This document shows positions 63,602-64,000 of a DNA stretch of 64,000 nucleotides, in pieces. Numbering within the stretch: position 1 is the stretch's first letter; each line of letters opens with the position of its first letter. A program made the translations under genes and the position numbers. The stretch is from an uncultured Cohaesibacter sp. (lineage in GTDB: Bacteria > Pseudomonadota > Alphaproteobacteria > Rhizobiales > Cohaesibacteraceae): contig NZ_OY781114.1 in assembly GCF_963676485.1 (NCBI RefSeq), positions 868,001 to 932,000 of the forward strand, read 5' to 3'. The notes under the pieces are model-generated. The model made no database searches. It was given only the letters and a program-made list of their open reading frames with translations, and had not been told where the DNA came from.

Positions 63602-63660
63602 ATTTTCAAATTAGAATATCCTGCGCGCTCATCGGCATATCTTGACAAATTATACCATTC
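63602..63660 (-). promoter_or_regulatory. Predicted promoter of the rhodanese operon with SqrR/BigR-like half palindrome
   Basis: On the minus strand a perfect -10 TATAAT preceded by TGG (extended -10, 63649-63657) lies about 230 bases before the rhodanese gene. ATTT-N8-GAAT at 63602-63617 differs by one base from the ATTC-N8-GAAT operator reported for SqrR/BigR persulfide-sensing repressors that control rhodanese-type genes. The rest of 63421-63788 has no gene; a CCTAGTAGG element occurs near 63712. Confidence 0.4.
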
Positions 63661-63788
63661 CCCTTGTTCAAACTCGCAAACAGAGAAAATTCCTTTTCCA
63701 GTATAGAGACTATCCTAGTAGGAAAATCGCAGCAGGAGGCTGCTTTATCATCATCGCCTGACATCACTATCTGGCTTGGAGGACATGC

Positions 63789-64000
63789 ATGGACCCGCGG
63801 CTATCACTGGTCACCCTTGGTGTGACAGATCTTGAAAACTCTGTGCGCTTTTATCGCGATGGCCTTGGCTGGCCCACCGGTTATGCATCCGGCGATGGTG
63901 TTGCCTTCTTCAAGACATGGGGCACGGTGTTCGCCCTCTATCCGATCGACAAATTGGCAGAGGAAATTCCCGGAGGGGCGTTCAAACCACAAGCGGGAAC
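63789..64000 (+). CDS. VOC-family (glyoxalase/dioxygenase fold) protein, 5' part
   Basis: The frame starts ATG at 63789 after GGAGG and is open to the right edge, so 70 codons are seen. The beginning (PRLSLVTLGVTDLENSVRFYRDGLGW, seen in two parts) is the VOC-fold start of glyoxalase-like proteins, with the metal-ligand-type residues only partly visible. Function is not determinable from the part shown. Confidence 0.85.
   Translation, partial: MDPRLSLVTLGVTDLENSVRFYRDGLGWPTGYASGDGVAFFKTWGTVFALYPIDKLAEEIPGGAFKPQAG

Overview
The window looks like chromosomal DNA of a marine-type alphaproteobacterium of the order Hyphomicrobiales (inference: near Cohaesibacter, Pseudovibrio or Stappiaceae). The basis is family content: a PodJ-like polarity protein, class I (archaeal-type) lysyl-tRNA synthetase, DUF2336, DUF930 and TIGR02186 proteins, a long dCTP deaminase, a SAM-II riboswitch ahead of metZ, ligase-associated Lhr helicase and PdeM, and a BacNav sodium channel. 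No phage, transposase, IS element or CRISPR array is visible. Most of the window is ordinary, densely packed core genome.

Layout. 0-9.3 kb: a DUF2336 gene cut by the left edge, a NUDIX hydrolase, a MerR regulator divergent from a 1545-residue PodJ-like protein with a CtrA-like box upstream, and a TSUP permease translationally coupled to a TIGR02186 protein. 9.3-24.4 kb: DNA repair genes (pdeM, lhr), a diguanylate cyclase, a MATE pump, a DUF952-pyrD-arsC operon, a LexA-like regulator that has lost its catalytic serine, an SNase-like membrane protein, an exported hydrolase, lysS and a TerB-like protein. 24.8-38.6 kb: an acyltransferase, tdk, DUF930, hydrolases, a solute-binding protein, a 1045-residue glycosyltransferase-esterase fusion, recQ, periplasmic msrA, an ArsC-like protein and a CHASE4-GGDEF cyclase.

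39.2-48.8 kb holds one catabolic unit. Eight tightly packed minus-strand genes encode a polyamine-type ABC importer, a D-carbamoylase-type nitrilase, an XRE-cupin regulator, an adenine-deaminase-family amidohydrolase and an M20 carbamoylase/allantoate amidohydrolase. A nucleoside hydrolase is transcribed divergently. The shared intergenic region carries a perfect TGCACA-N4-TGTGCA palindrome over the predicted operon promoter. The genes together point to import and ring opening or decarbamoylation of a nitrogen-rich small molecule such as a nucleobase, hydantoin or ureide.

49-52.2 kb is the accessory patch: two A+T-richer glycosyltransferase genes (GT61, GT4) facing each other, a broken 3' end of a DUF2332 gene, and tRNA-Gly(CCC). 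From 52.4 kb the core genome resumes: BacNav channel, glutathione transferase, FemAB-like acetyltransferase, YigZ, dCTP deaminase, two tandem exported proteins of unknown family with identical cysteine spacing, then metZ. The metZ leader contains a SAM-II pseudoknot whose 3' strand can alternatively form an antiterminator against an intrinsic terminator, so the whole switch can be read from sequence. A thioesterase, a rhodanese-YeeE/YedE-small membrane protein sulfur operon and the start of a VOC-family gene close the window.
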